A stretch of 64,000 nucleotides of DNA from an uncultured Flavobacteriaceae bacterium (GTDB lineage Bacteria; Bacteroidota; Bacteroidia; Flavobacteriales; Flavobacteriaceae): NCBI GenBank assembly GCA_947502975.1, contig CANNBV010000005.1, positions 248,001 to 312,000 of the forward strand, read 5' to 3'. The translations under genes and the position numbers were made by a program. The number at the start of each line of letters is the position of its first letter. The first letter of the stretch is position 1. Below are positions 44,910 through 54,080 of the stretch, one piece after another. The notes beneath the pieces were generated by a model, which worked only from the letters and a program-made list of their open reading frames with translations, searched no databases and had not been told where the DNA came from.

Positions 44910-46505
44910 ATGACTCTGACACAGTGGCTTATTTTTTTATTGATCATTCAAATCATTCACGGATTAGGTACATGGAAGTTGTATCAAAAAGCTGGTAGAC
45001 AAGCATGGGAAGCTTTTATTCCTATTTATAATGGTGTTATTTTAATGAAAATAATCAACCGTCCTTGGTGGTGGATTATTTTATTATTCCTACCTATAGT
45101 AAACCTTATCATGCTAATGGTAGTTTGGGTAGAAACTGCAAGAAGTTTTGGAAAAAACACTTATTTAGATACATTTCTAGCGGTCGTAAGCTTAGGGTTT
45201 TACAACTATTATTTAAACTACGTTGCCGATGTAAATTATGTTGAAGATCGTAAATTAATGCCAAAATCTGGTTCTGGAGAATGGACTAGCTCAATATTAT
45301 TCGCCATTGTAGCTGCAACTATTGTGCATACGTATTTTATGCAGCCATTTACGATTCCTTCTTCATCTTTAGAAAAATCATTGTTAGTTGGTGATTTTTT
45401 ATTCGTAAGTAAGTTTCATTATGGAGCCAGAGTCCCTATGACTACCGTTGCGGCTCCAATGGTACATGATACGATTCCTGGATTAAACATAAAATCATAC
45501 GCATTTAATGATAAGTATGAAAAGCGTAATACGTCTTGGATAAATAAGTTGCAACTGCCCTACATGCGTTTACCGGGATTTCAAAAGATAAAGCGGAATA
45601 GTATTGTGGTGTTTAATCAACCAGCGGATACACTTCGTAATATGGACGATTTTACTCCAGATAGAAACTACTATAAACCTATAGATAAAAAAACTAATCT
45701 TGTAAAACGCTGTGTCGGTTTACCTGGAGATTCTCTAGAAGTACGTAACGGCTACGTCTTTATAAACGGCAAACAAAATGAACTCCCAGATAGAGCTAAG
45801 TTACAGTTTAGTTATGAAATTGATTTACAACCTGGAAAAGGCTTTAATGATAATATTCTTGCATACCTTAAAGATAGGTATGATATTACTGATGGTATAT
45901 ATCTTAACCCTAAAAACAATAAAATTACTATTCCAGCAGCTACCGATTTTGCAGTAAATCAATTTAAAAATCACCCCAGTGTTTCAAAAATAACGAAAGT
46001 AGTAGCTACGAAAAAAGACAGGAACTCCGATACGTTTCCACATCACCCAGATTACCCTTGGAATGCTGACTTTTTTGGACCTCTCTACATTCCACAGAAA
46101 GGAGCTACTATAGATATCAATTTAGAAGTTTTACCGCTTTACAAACGTGTTATTACAGAGTATGAAGGTAATACCCTAAAAGTAAATGATAATCAAATTT
46201 TAATTAATGGTGAAGTTGCTACAACCTATACTTTCAAACAAGACTATTATTGGATGATGGGAGATAATCGCCATAACTCGGTTGATGCCAGACGTTGGGG
46301 ATTTGTGCCTTATAACCATGTTTTTGGAAAAGCAGTATTTATCTGGATGAGTTGGGATGGTATTAAAAATCCAAGATTGGAACGCTTCTTTACTACCGTT
46401 CATGGTAAAGGAAAGGCTACCTCTTTCTTAATTCCATTTTTAGTGTTACTTTTTGGATGGATTGGTTTCAACCAATGGAGAAAAAGAAAACAAGGAAAAG
46501 CTTAA
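44910..46505 (+). CDS. lepB: Signal peptidase I, extended Bacteroidota type
   Basis: The 531-residue enzyme cleaves signal peptides at the inner membrane. It is longer than typical LepB (about 320) because of three N-terminal TM segments and a long internal insert. Catalytic Ser is Ser153 in TIPSSSLEKSL, general-base Lys lies in NLVKRCVGLPGDSLEVRNG (about residue 267), and the conserved YYWMMGDNRHNSVDARRWG and VFGKAVFIWMSWD follow. A final TM segment (FLIPFLVLLFGWIGF) is at the C-terminus. Confidence 0.95.
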   Translation: MTLTQWLIFLLIIQIIHGLGTWKLYQKAGRQAWEAFIPIYNGVILMKIINRPWWWIILLFLPIVNLIMLMVVWVETARSFGKNTYLDTFLAVVSLGFYNYYLNYVADVNYVEDRKLMPKSGSGEWTSSILFAIVAATIVHTYFMQPFTIPSSSLEKSLLVGDFLFVSKFHYGARVPMTTVAAPMVHDTIPGLNIKSYAFNDKYEKRNTSWINKLQLPYMRLPGFQKIKRNSIVVFNQPADTLRNMDDFTPDRNYYKPIDKKTNLVKRCVGLPGDSLEVRNGYVFINGKQNELPDRAKLQFSYEIDLQPGKGFNDNILAYLKDRYDITDGIYLNPKNNKITIPAATDFAVNQFKNHPSVSKITKVVATKKDRNSDTFPHHPDYPWNADFFGPLYIPQKGATIDINLEVLPLYKRVITEYEGNTLKVNDNQILINGEVATTYTFKQDYYWMMGDNRHNSVDARRWGFVPYNHVFGKAVFIWMSWDGIKNPRLERFFTTVHGKGKATSFLIPFLVLLFGWIGFNQWRKRKQGKA

Positions 46506-46546
46506 ATATTACTTAAATTTCATTCATTATTGGATTGATATAAACT

Positions 46547-47170
46547 ATGAAGATTCTTATCCATCCAACATATTTCCCAAATATTGCTCATTTTTCAGCA
46601 ATTACTCAAGCGGAACATCTGGTATGGGAAATGGAGGATAATTTTGTAAAGCAAACGTACCGTAATCGTACTTATATTTATGGCGCTAATGGAAAGTTGT
46701 TACTTAATATTCCTGTAGTCTACTCTCAAAAAAACAGACAAAATTATAAAGATGTAAAAGTGTTTAATGGTGAAAAATGGCAATTACAACATTGGAAATC
46801 TTTGGAATCTGCCTACCGCACCTCTCCGTTTTTTGAATTTTACGAAGATGAACTAAAGCCTTTATTTTTTCAAGATATAGATTTTCTTTTAGATTTTAAT
46901 TTGAAATGTTTTGAAGTTGTTTGTGATTGCCTTCAAATACAAATACCAACTTCTAAAACCATTGCTTTTGAAAAAAACATCAATAACAAAGCTGATTTTA
47001 GAGGTCTTGTAAACGCTAAAAATGAAACGCCACAGAGTTTTGAATCTTACACACAAGTTTTTGGAAATAAACACGGATTTATCTCGAACTTAAGTATTCT
47101 AGATTTATTATTTAATGAAGGCCCCAATGCTTTGAATTATTTAGAATCGCAAACCATTTCTGCAATATAA
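46547..47170 (+). CDS. WbqC-like family protein
   Basis: The 207-residue protein begins MKILIHPTYFPNIAHFSAIT, then FVKQTYRNRTYIYGANGKLL and HWKSLESAYRTSPFFEFYED, all signatures of the WbqC family (O-antigen-associated; no settled reaction). It overlaps the start of the next gene by one base (TAATG), indicating coupling. Confidence 0.88.
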   Translation: MKILIHPTYFPNIAHFSAITQAEHLVWEMEDNFVKQTYRNRTYIYGANGKLLLNIPVVYSQKNRQNYKDVKVFNGEKWQLQHWKSLESAYRTSPFFEFYEDELKPLFFQDIDFLLDFNLKCFEVVCDCLQIQIPTSKTIAFEKNINNKADFRGLVNAKNETPQSFESYTQVFGNKHGFISNLSILDLLFNEGPNALNYLESQTISAI

Positions 47171-47478
47171 TGATACAGTCTCTTGCGCATTATGGTTGTC
47201 ATGTATTGTTACCATTATTAATTGCTGTTGTGTTTTTTAAATCAACTTGGAAAATTGCCTATGTAACCATGCTAGCTGGATTACTAATAGATATAGATCA
47301 CTTATTGGCAACACCTATTTTCGATCCAAACAGGTGCAGTATAGGATTTCATCCTTTACATTCTTCCTTTGCTATTTTATTTTATATTTTCTTATGCTTT
47401 CCAAAGAAGTCGCGATTAGTAGGACTAGGGCTAGTAATTCATATCATTTCAGATATGGTAGATTGCGCTTTTATGTAA
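47170..47478 (+). CDS. DUF6122 small membrane protein, His/Asp-rich
   Basis: The 102-residue protein has about four hydrophobic segments and His/Asp positions spaced as in membrane-bound metal-dependent hydrolases: HYGCH (residues 7-11), DIDH, HPLHSS and VIHIISDMVDC. The motif DIDHLLATP is very similar to YdjM-like membrane hydrolases, but it lacks clear further support. It overlaps the WbqC-like gene by one base. Function unknown. Confidence 0.8.
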   Translation: MIQSLAHYGCHVLLPLLIAVVFFKSTWKIAYVTMLAGLLIDIDHLLATPIFDPNRCSIGFHPLHSSFAILFYIFLCFPKKSRLVGLGLVIHIISDMVDCAFM

Positions 47479-47480
47479 GA

Positions 47481-48506
47481 CTACTTTTTTAATTTTAGGG
47501 TAGTCATAATTGGGTAATGGTCAGAATAATGTTCGTTAAATGCCTTAAAACCGTTGACTGAAAACGCTTCATCTGAAAAAAGAAAATCGATTCGAACTGG
47601 AAAAAATTTAAAATCATATGTACGTCCAAAACCATTACCAGCTTCTTTAAACGTATCATTTAATTCTCCTTTTATTTTTCTATAAACATATGAAAACGCA
47701 GTATTATTAAAATCGCCACAGATAATCATTTTATATTTACATTGTTTCTTATGAATTAAAAATAATTCTGATTGAAATTGCTGCATTTTAAATGTTGTAC
47801 CAATGCGCTTAAATAAGCGTTCAGAATTTTCTTTTTTTAAATTCTCTGCTTTCGTATCAATACGCATAGATTCAAGATGAATATTATATACTCTAACCGT
47901 ATCTTTTTTAATAACAACATCAGCATAAATGGCATTATTGGATGTCTCTGGGAATTCAACCGAACCAGAATTTATAATCGGAAAGTTTGAAAATATAGCT
48001 TGTCCGTATTTTGTTTTTTTGCCAGATAGTTTTTCATACTTATACTTAAAAAATGATAGATCTACATTTTTATGAGGATGATATTCTTGTAAGCTTAAAA
48101 TATCGGGAGCCTCAGTTTTAATTAAATCTATAATTTTAGTTTCGATATTATCCTCTGGAATCCATTTATAAAGGTTGAACAAACGCACATTGTAATTCAT
48201 TACTTTGAAATTATCGGGCGTATCTACATTTTTAGATGATGAAAACTTATATAGCGATCCAAAAGCAAAATAACCAATGGCCAATACGACAAGTGATAAT
48301 AAAAATTGTTTTTTTAGCTTAATTAACCAATACAAAAAGAATAAAACATTTATCAGAATGAGTAGTGCTACACCCAGGCTTAATACTGATAAGACCGAAA
48401 ATGTTTTAGGAGGCAAAAAGGGCAAAACAAATGAAAGTAATAAAACAACAGCTAATATTCTATTGACGAACCAAAGGACTTTATCAATGAATTTTAGTTT
48501 TTTCAT
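47481..48506 (-). CDS. Membrane-anchored endonuclease/exonuclease/phosphatase-family protein
   Basis: The 341-residue protein has three TM segments in the first 90 residues and a C-terminal EEP fold with the conserved steps FKVMNYNVRLFN, DILSLQEYHP (catalytic Glu), VRVYNIHLESMRI, MIICGDFNNTAFSYVYRKI and HYSDHYPIMTTL (final Asp-His pair). The substrate is unknown; members include nucleases and lipid or sugar phosphatases. It lies 1 bp from the next gene (a rhomboid), so it ends the four-gene run mutL-rhomboid-rhomboid-EEP. Confidence 0.9.
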   Translation of the reverse strand: MKKLKFIDKVLWFVNRILAVVLLLSFVLPFLPPKTFSVLSVLSLGVALLILINVLFFLYWLIKLKKQFLLSLVVLAIGYFAFGSLYKFSSSKNVDTPDNFKVMNYNVRLFNLYKWIPEDNIETKIIDLIKTEAPDILSLQEYHPHKNVDLSFFKYKYEKLSGKKTKYGQAIFSNFPIINSGSVEFPETSNNAIYADVVIKKDTVRVYNIHLESMRIDTKAENLKKENSERLFKRIGTTFKMQQFQSELFLIHKKQCKYKMIICGDFNNTAFSYVYRKIKGELNDTFKEAGNGFGRTYDFKFFPVRIDFLFSDEAFSVNGFKAFNEHYSDHYPIMTTLKLKK

Positions 48507-48507
48507 A

Positions 48508-49374
48508 CTACTTTCCAGCTCTAAACAGAAAATCTTTTTCTTCTGTAGTTAAACTATCATAACCACTTTTACTTATTTTGTCTAAGATAATATCTATCTT
48601 TTTCTGATTGTTAAACTCATTAAAATCAGCTTTAGTATATCCGCCAACTTTACTTTTGTTTTTATGGACTGTTTTTAAAGGACTTTTTTTCTTGAACTTA
48701 AAAAAACCAATGATATTATCCATAAGCTTCTCAAATCCCTTACCTATATCATTCCCTTTAGCAAGTTGTTTTGCATATAAAAAACCCAAAAGAGCACCAC
48801 CTAAATGTGCTAGGTATCCGCCTCCATTATCTCCTAAAAGACGTAGTACATCTAGAACTACAAAGGCAGCACCAATGTACCATAACTTAAGACTAAATGT
48901 AAAAATACGGACTTCTTTATTTGGCATATACGCGCAAAGAAAAATAAGTACTGCTGTAACTCCAGCAGAAGCACCTACTAATGCTCCAATCCTACTTTTA
49001 GGTAGAAAATCATAAAATAGCAAGTAAATTACGCCTCCAAAAATAGCTCCAAGAAAGTAAACATTCAAGGCCATTTTTGATGAGAATAGATTTAAAAACA
49101 TACGCCCTACAAAATATAACAAGAGCATATTAAATCCTAAATGAAAAATATCATAGTGTGCAAAGGCATAGGTAATGATAGTCCATGGGCGTAGGATAAA
49201 ATTACCAAATCCACTTGGTAGCTCGAGCCAAGTTAAACTAGCATTTTTTGGCAGGCTTAAAATAAGTTTCAGCAAATGCCCAATAACAAAAATAACAACA
49301 TTAGCTACAATGACTTTTTCAAGAACATTAAGCCTTGCTAGTTTGTCTTTTATATCTTGATTTAAAGATGTCAT
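48508..49374 (-). CDS. Rhomboid family intramembrane serine protease (second copy)
   Basis: The ATG at 49374 (MTSLNQDIKDKL, 288 residues) is chosen because it falls one base after the upstream stop; a longer in-frame frame would overlap the first rhomboid gene. It has six TM segments with the catalytic Ser in GALVGASAGVTAVL and the catalytic His in YLAHLGGALLG. The C-terminus carries an extra soluble tail (KKIDIILDKISKSGYDSLTT and EEKDFLFRAGK) typical of Bacteroidota rhomboids, of unknown function. Confidence 0.92.
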   Translation of the reverse strand: MTSLNQDIKDKLARLNVLEKVIVANVVIFVIGHLLKLILSLPKNASLTWLELPSGFGNFILRPWTIITYAFAHYDIFHLGFNMLLLYFVGRMFLNLFSSKMALNVYFLGAIFGGVIYLLFYDFLPKSRIGALVGASAGVTAVLIFLCAYMPNKEVRIFTFSLKLWYIGAAFVVLDVLRLLGDNGGGYLAHLGGALLGFLYAKQLAKGNDIGKGFEKLMDNIIGFFKFKKKSPLKTVHKNKSKVGGYTKADFNEFNNQKKIDIILDKISKSGYDSLTTEEKDFLFRAGK

Positions 49375-49375
49375 T

Positions 49376-50152
49376 TTAATTCCAACGGTTTCTATTAAAC
49401 TGTGTTTTTTTCCAGTACCACATAATAATTGCACCAGTGATAGCTCCGCCAACATGGGCGAAATGTGCAATATTTCCATAACCAAAAATAGTCTGTCCGC
49501 TTATTCCTGAAATCAAATCAAACAAGATTATAGCAGGTATAAAATACTTTGCCTTTACAGGAATTGGTAAAAAAATAAGCATCAGTTCTGCATTAGGATT
49601 CATCATGCCAAATGCTGCCATTATTCCCATTAAACATCCCGATGCCCCAACCATAATACCATTAAAACCTACAACTAAGTCTCCAAGTTGTTGTTGATCT
49701 AATACAGCTTCCCAGCGTCTATCATATGTATTAAAACCAGATTTTAAAGTTTCATAAATTTCACTTTGATTAAACCCAGCATTCTCTAACAAAGACAATA
49801 CCTTATAAAATTCAAAATAATTAACACCAACCTGTAAAGCTACAGCTCCCAAACCAGCTGATATATAAATAAATAAGAAACGTTTCGACCCCAAAACTTG
49901 TTCTACTGGTGAACCAAACATCCAAAGCCCAAACATATTAAATAAAAGGTGTGTGATACTCAAGTTTTGCAAATCTCCTCCTCCATGCATAAACATATGC
50001 GTAAAGATTTGCCAAGGTTGAAATGATTCACTCTTGGGAAAATGCATTGCAAACCATTCGTAAAATGCACCACTACCGATAAATATTGTACCCACAAACA
50101 TTATCACATTAATGATAATTAAATGCTTTACTGTATCTGAAATCCTCATCAT
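49376..50152 (-). CDS. Rhomboid family intramembrane serine protease (first copy)
   Basis: The 258-residue membrane protein has the rhomboid core: HMFMHGGGDLQNLSITHLLF and NMFGLWMFG in L1/TM2, the nucleophile in MVGASGCLMGIMAAF (Ser about 174) and the catalytic His in HFAHVGGAITG (about 237). A cytoplasmic-size loop between TM3 and TM4 (VNYFEFYKVLSLLENAGF and neighbours) is longer than the classical size. It is followed immediately by a second rhomboid gene and preceded by mutL (3 bp), so all are one operon. Confidence 0.93.
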   Translation of the reverse strand: MMRISDTVKHLIIINVIMFVGTIFIGSGAFYEWFAMHFPKSESFQPWQIFTHMFMHGGGDLQNLSITHLLFNMFGLWMFGSPVEQVLGSKRFLFIYISAGLGAVALQVGVNYFEFYKVLSLLENAGFNQSEIYETLKSGFNTYDRRWEAVLDQQQLGDLVVGFNGIMVGASGCLMGIMAAFGMMNPNAELMLIFLPIPVKAKYFIPAIILFDLISGISGQTIFGYGNIAHFAHVGGAITGAIIMWYWKKTQFNRNRWN

Positions 50153-50155
50153 AGT

Positions 50156-52006
50156 CTAAATAAATTTTTTATCCAATTCATCAACACCCATTGTAATAAA
50201 TGTTAAACGATTAGTGGGTGAAACATTGGGTTCTTTACAGGCAAATAATTTGTTTACTATATGCTCCTGCTCATCTTTTTGTAAAGATTGTCCTGTTTTT
50301 ATGGCCAAACTTTTTGCCATAGATTTTGCCAATAAATCGGTAGCACTAAAATTAGCGTCAGGAACTTCATTCTGTACATCACTTATCAGTTGTTCTAATA
50401 TGATAGAAATTTCACTTTCTGGTACCATCACAGGAACTCCTTTTATTTCAATAGATCCTGAAGTAAGATTTGAAAATACAAAACCTGTATGCTCCAAATC
50501 TTCTTGTAACTGCTTTACAATCTCCATTTCTTGGAGTGAAAAATGGAGTTCTAAAGGAAATAATAATTGTTGACTTACACCTTGCTTTACCGTTATATCT
50601 CTCAGAAAATCCTCATATAAAATACGTTGATGTGCACGACTTTGATCAATCACTAACATCCCAGATTTTATAGAACTTATTATGTATTTATTATGAAACT
50701 GATAGGTAGTATTTGCTGTTTCAGAAGTTTCTTTTTCATCAAACAAAGCACTTATTTTAGGGTCGCTCTCAAATGTAATCTCTTTAAAATCAGAAGTTCC
50801 ATTACTTTTAGATTCTAAACCTACATAAAGGCTTTCCCAGTTTTCAGTAGGGGCTTTTTTAAAAGATGGCGTTTGTTTTCCAGAAGTCGCCTTGGATTCT
50901 TTAAACGGATTAAAATCACTATCTACCTCTATTTTTGGCGCTTCGGTTTTAGAACCTTTCAAGCTATACGGGGTATCTAATGTCGCATCACGATTAAAAT
51001 CTAAAACCGGTGCAATATTAAATTGCCCTAAACTATGTTTAACTGCAGAACGCAAAATGGCATAAAGTGTATGTTCATCATCAAACTTTATTTCTGTTTT
51101 AGTAGGATGTATATTTATATCAATAGTCTGTGGGTCTACCGTTAAGTTTAAAAAATAACTTGGATGCGTTCCTGTTTTTAACAAACCTTCAAAAGCAGAT
51201 AAAATGGCATGATTTAAATAAGCACTTTTAATAAAGCGGTTATTCACAAAAAAATATTGTTCTCCTCTGGTTTTTTTAGCAAACTCTGGTTTACCAACAA
51301 AGCCTGATATTTTTAAAACTTCGGTATCTTCCTCAACGGGAACTAACTTTTCATTTGTTTTATTTCCGAAGATATTTACAATGCGCTGTCTGTAAATACT
51401 AATTGGTAAATTAAAATTTTCGCTACCATTGTTGTAAAGCGAAAAACTAATATTTGGGTGTGCTAATGCCACACGATGAAACTCATCAATGATATGACGT
51501 AATTCTACGGTATTCGACTTTAAAAAATTACGTCGTGCCGGAATATTAAAAAACAGATTTTTAACAGAAATAGATGTTCCTTTTGGTGTTACAACTACAT
51601 CTTGAGATGTTACTTCACTACCTTCTATTACTATTGCTGTACCAACATCGTCGGTTTCTTGTTTGGTTTTCAATTCAACATGAGCAATGGCCGCAATACT
51701 TGCTAGAGCTTCACCACGGAAACCTTTTGTAGACAATTGAAATAAATCATCGGCATTTCTAATTTTTGAAGTGGCATGACGCTCAAAACTCAAACGTGCA
51801 TCGGTTACACTCATGCCTTTACCATTGTCTATAACCTGAATAAGGGTTTTACCAGCATCTTTAATGATGAGTTTTATCACATCTGAGCCAGCATCAATAG
51901 CATTCTCTAATAATTCTTTGACAACCGACGCTGGACGTTGTACAACTTCCCCAGCGGCTATTTGATTGGCTACATGATCTGGTAAGAGTTGTATAATGTC
52001 TGCCAT
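50156..52006 (-). CDS. mutL: DNA mismatch repair protein MutL
   Basis: The 616-residue protein has the GHKL ATPase N-terminus (ELLENAIDAGSD, VIDNGKGM, TKGFRGEALASIA) and a C-terminal dimerisation domain. At the position of the latent endonuclease motif DQHAxxER of most non-enterobacterial MutL there is Asp454-Gln-Ser456-Arg-Ala-His-Gln460-Arg (DQSRAHQR), missing the His and Glu metal ligands, and the CPHGRP-like motif near the end is ACKEPNVSPTNR. The nicking activity may therefore be absent or altered. Its start overlaps the stop of the small membrane gene upstream by one base. Confidence 0.96.
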   Translation of the reverse strand: MADIIQLLPDHVANQIAAGEVVQRPASVVKELLENAIDAGSDVIKLIIKDAGKTLIQVIDNGKGMSVTDARLSFERHATSKIRNADDLFQLSTKGFRGEALASIAAIAHVELKTKQETDDVGTAIVIEGSEVTSQDVVVTPKGTSISVKNLFFNIPARRNFLKSNTVELRHIIDEFHRVALAHPNISFSLYNNGSENFNLPISIYRQRIVNIFGNKTNEKLVPVEEDTEVLKISGFVGKPEFAKKTRGEQYFFVNNRFIKSAYLNHAILSAFEGLLKTGTHPSYFLNLTVDPQTIDINIHPTKTEIKFDDEHTLYAILRSAVKHSLGQFNIAPVLDFNRDATLDTPYSLKGSKTEAPKIEVDSDFNPFKESKATSGKQTPSFKKAPTENWESLYVGLESKSNGTSDFKEITFESDPKISALFDEKETSETANTTYQFHNKYIISSIKSGMLVIDQSRAHQRILYEDFLRDITVKQGVSQQLLFPLELHFSLQEMEIVKQLQEDLEHTGFVFSNLTSGSIEIKGVPVMVPESEISIILEQLISDVQNEVPDANFSATDLLAKSMAKSLAIKTGQSLQKDEQEHIVNKLFACKEPNVSPTNRLTFITMGVDELDKKFI

Positions 52007-52293
52007 TAATATAAATTAATACCTAATTGATTAATTGCGACATAAGCAGCCAAAAGCAATATGATCAATATAACAAAAAGTCTAATACGAGTATTTTGGT
52101 TAGTCTTTATCTTACTATTTTGTTTCCAATCATCTCTAAAATTAGTTCTCCTATATACTTTTTCTCCAGATTCTTCATCTAGCTTACCATATTTCCTTTT
52201 TAAGTTATCTAGGCGTTCTTTTCTCTCGTCATAATAACGAGGAGTATAATTATACTGCTTGTTTTTGTTTTGTTTAAAAAATGTAGAAAACAT
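52006..52293 (-). CDS. Small C-terminally anchored membrane protein (a)
   Basis: The 95-residue protein has a basic, Tyr-rich N-terminus (FFKQNKNKQYNYTPRYYDER), a charged helix, and one C-terminal TM segment (IRLFVILIILLLAAYVAINQ). It resembles the next small gene (52296-52520) in layout and in the Lys-x-x-x-Asn-Tyr-x-x-Arg opening, so the two look like diverged duplicates. It overlaps the start of mutL by one base. The function is unknown. Confidence 0.7.
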   Translation of the reverse strand: MFSTFFKQNKNKQYNYTPRYYDERKERLDNLKRKYGKLDEESGEKVYRRTNFRDDWKQNSKIKTNQNTRIRLFVILIILLLAAYVAINQLGINLY

Positions 52294-52295
52294 AG

Positions 52296-52520
52296 TTAAT
52301 TAATTTTTTGATTCAACAAATACATGGAAATCAATAATAATACCAAAACAAGAATCATAGTCCTAATAGACAAAACACTCTTCATTTTCACTTTATTTCC
52401 TGTTTGTTGACGCCATTTTGAAATAAACTCTTTTTCATCTTCTCCATCTTCAATTGCTTTACCATCTCCTGAAAACCGTGATTTATAGTTAAAGGTTTTA
52501 TTTTTACGCCGCTTAAACAT
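52296..52520 (-). CDS. Small C-terminally anchored membrane protein (b)
   Basis: The 74-residue protein starts MFKRRKNKTFNYKSRFSGDG and ends with a single TM segment (IRTMILVLVLLLISMYLL). It is the probable paralogue of the adjacent 95-residue gene. Both are in one run with mutL; function unknown. Confidence 0.65.
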   Translation of the reverse strand: MFKRRKNKTFNYKSRFSGDGKAIEDGEDEKEFISKWRQQTGNKVKMKSVLSIRTMILVLVLLLISMYLLNQKIN

Positions 52521-52648
52521 ATTTGTTTCGCTTATCTCTCAAAAATACTTAAAAAAGCCAAGAAATACTGGAGGAAACTCCTAAAAATTGTTAACAAAAA
52601 AGCCAGAAAATCGAAGCTCGAAGTGTAAACTGAGACAGAGACAGTAAA

Positions 52649-53134
52649 TTAACTATTATTACGAAGTGCTGCCATTTTAATAGCAGCTATAGCAGCTTCG
52701 GTACCTTTATTACCATGTTTACCCCCAGATCGGTCTATAGCTTGTTGCATGGTATTATCAGTAAGTACACAGAAGATTACAGGAGTTTCTCGCATCACGT
52801 TAAGGTCTTTAATACCTTGTGTAACACCTTCACAAACGAAATCGAAATGCTTGGTTTCACCTTGAATTACACTACCAATAGCAATAACTGCATTTACCAT
52901 TTGTTCTTGCATTTTCTTGCAACCGTAGATTAACTCAAAACTACCCGGAACATCCCAACGCACAATATTAGTAGCAGCAACCCCATTTTCAATAAGGGCA
53001 TCATATGCCCCTTTATAAAGGCCTTCAGTGATACTTTCATTCCACTCAGAAACAACAATCCCAAACCGAAATTTACTCGCGTCTGGGATTGTTGTTTTAT
53101 CGTAATCTGATAAATTTTTATTTTCAGTAGCCAT
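52649..53134 (-). CDS. ribH: 6,7-dimethyl-8-ribityllumazine synthase
   Basis: The 161-residue enzyme makes the riboflavin precursor lumazine in the cytoplasm, as a capsid-like assembly. It has FRFGIVVSEWNESITEGLYK near the N-terminus, VRWDVPGSFELIYGCKKM, IAIGSVIQGETKHFDFVCEG (active-site region with His) and PVIFCVLTDNTMQQAIDRSG, all standard for RibH. It lies 13 bp after the TPR protein gene and in the reverse direction to recF. Confidence 0.97.
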   Translation of the reverse strand: MATENKNLSDYDKTTIPDASKFRFGIVVSEWNESITEGLYKGAYDALIENGVAATNIVRWDVPGSFELIYGCKKMQEQMVNAVIAIGSVIQGETKHFDFVCEGVTQGIKDLNVMRETPVIFCVLTDNTMQQAIDRSGGKHGNKGTEAAIAAIKMAALRNNS

Positions 53135-53146
53135 AATGCTATGGAA

Positions 53147-53917
53147 TTACTTACTTGCTAAAACTTCTGCTTTTCCAATAAATACATCAACTGTTGAAGC
53201 TTCACTAGAATCTGGATACTCTTCTTTTATTCTCTTAAAATATCCAAGGGCTTTACCTGCTTGTCCTAATTCTAAAGCAAGTGCACCAGCTTTATATAGG
53301 TACATTGGCGTAGTATAGGCATTATCTCTTAAAGCAATGGCCTCTTCATAATAATCTAAAGCATCCTGTGGTTGGTCTAATTGCACAAAAGCATCACCAA
53401 TATTTCCTTTTGCTAAGGGAGCTAAAACTTCATCATCACTTTTAAACTTACCTAAATATGCTACTGCATTTTTATAATCTTTCAACCTTAAATATGCAGT
53501 ACCAGCGTAGTAGTTCGCTAAGTTTGCCGCTGGCGTTCCGCTATACTCATTAATAATGTCTAGCATTCCAAATTTACCTTCACCACCATTTAGTGCTAAA
53601 TTGAATAAAGAATCTTTAGCAACACCGTTTACAGCTTCGTTAAAGAATTTTTGTGCTTGAAACATATCGTTCATCGCATTTAGTTGCTTTGGTTTTGCAA
53701 CATATTCTTTATATGCTAGTGAGCCTAAAACAGCTGCTGCCACTAAACCAACTATTATAAAAATATACTTTTGGTTTTTAGCTACAAAGGCCTCAGTTTT
53801 TGAAGCAGTCTCATCTAAGGTATTGAAAACCTCAGCAGTTGTTGATCCTTCTTCTATATTCTGCTCCTTCTCTGCTTTGGTTTTTGGTTTATGTCCTCTT
53901 TTCTTGTAAGTTGCCAT
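53147..53917 (-). CDS. TPR-containing membrane-anchored protein (YfgM/BamD-like)
   Basis: The ATG at 53917 (MATYKKRGHK) is chosen as it follows a good -7 promoter element; the product has 256 residues. A cytoplasmic Lys-rich N-terminus is followed by one TM segment (about 50-68, YIFIIVGLVAAAVLGSLAYK) and TPR repeats (NLANYYAGTAYLRLKDYKNA, PLAKGNIGDAFVQLDQPQDA, LEYYEEA-type, PMYLYKAGALALELGQAGKA). It resembles inner-membrane-tethered TPR proteins of the YfgM type. A conserved recF-TPR-ribH-mutL order is seen in related genomes from general knowledge. Confidence 0.85.
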   Translation of the reverse strand: MATYKKRGHKPKTKAEKEQNIEEGSTTAEVFNTLDETASKTEAFVAKNQKYIFIIVGLVAAAVLGSLAYKEYVAKPKQLNAMNDMFQAQKFFNEAVNGVAKDSLFNLALNGGEGKFGMLDIINEYSGTPAANLANYYAGTAYLRLKDYKNAVAYLGKFKSDDEVLAPLAKGNIGDAFVQLDQPQDALDYYEEAIALRDNAYTTPMYLYKAGALALELGQAGKALGYFKRIKEEYPDSSEASTVDVFIGKAEVLASK

Positions 53918-53938
53918 ATCTTGAAAATTATCGTCGCG

Positions 53939-53946
53939 CAAAAATA
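53939..53946 (-). promoter_or_regulatory. -7 element of the TPR-ribH unit
   Basis: The minus strand reads TATTTTTG, a match to TAnnTTTG, 21 bp upstream of the ATG at 53917. Confidence 0.5.
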
Positions 53947-54080
53947 TAATTTTTCTTCATAACTAAAAGGCTATTTATTTGTTATTTTTCAATAATTTGC
54001 ACTTCTTTTTAATGTATACTTTAAAAGCCAATCATTTTGGGTATGTATTTGAATTTCAAACGCTTTAAGTTAGTAACTTC

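Noticed and set aside
45547-45560. Palindrome AGTTGCAACT inside lepB resembling the Fur/Zur box
   Set aside because: The half-site order is inverted compared with GCAACTNAGTTGC, and it lies inside a coding region away from promoters.
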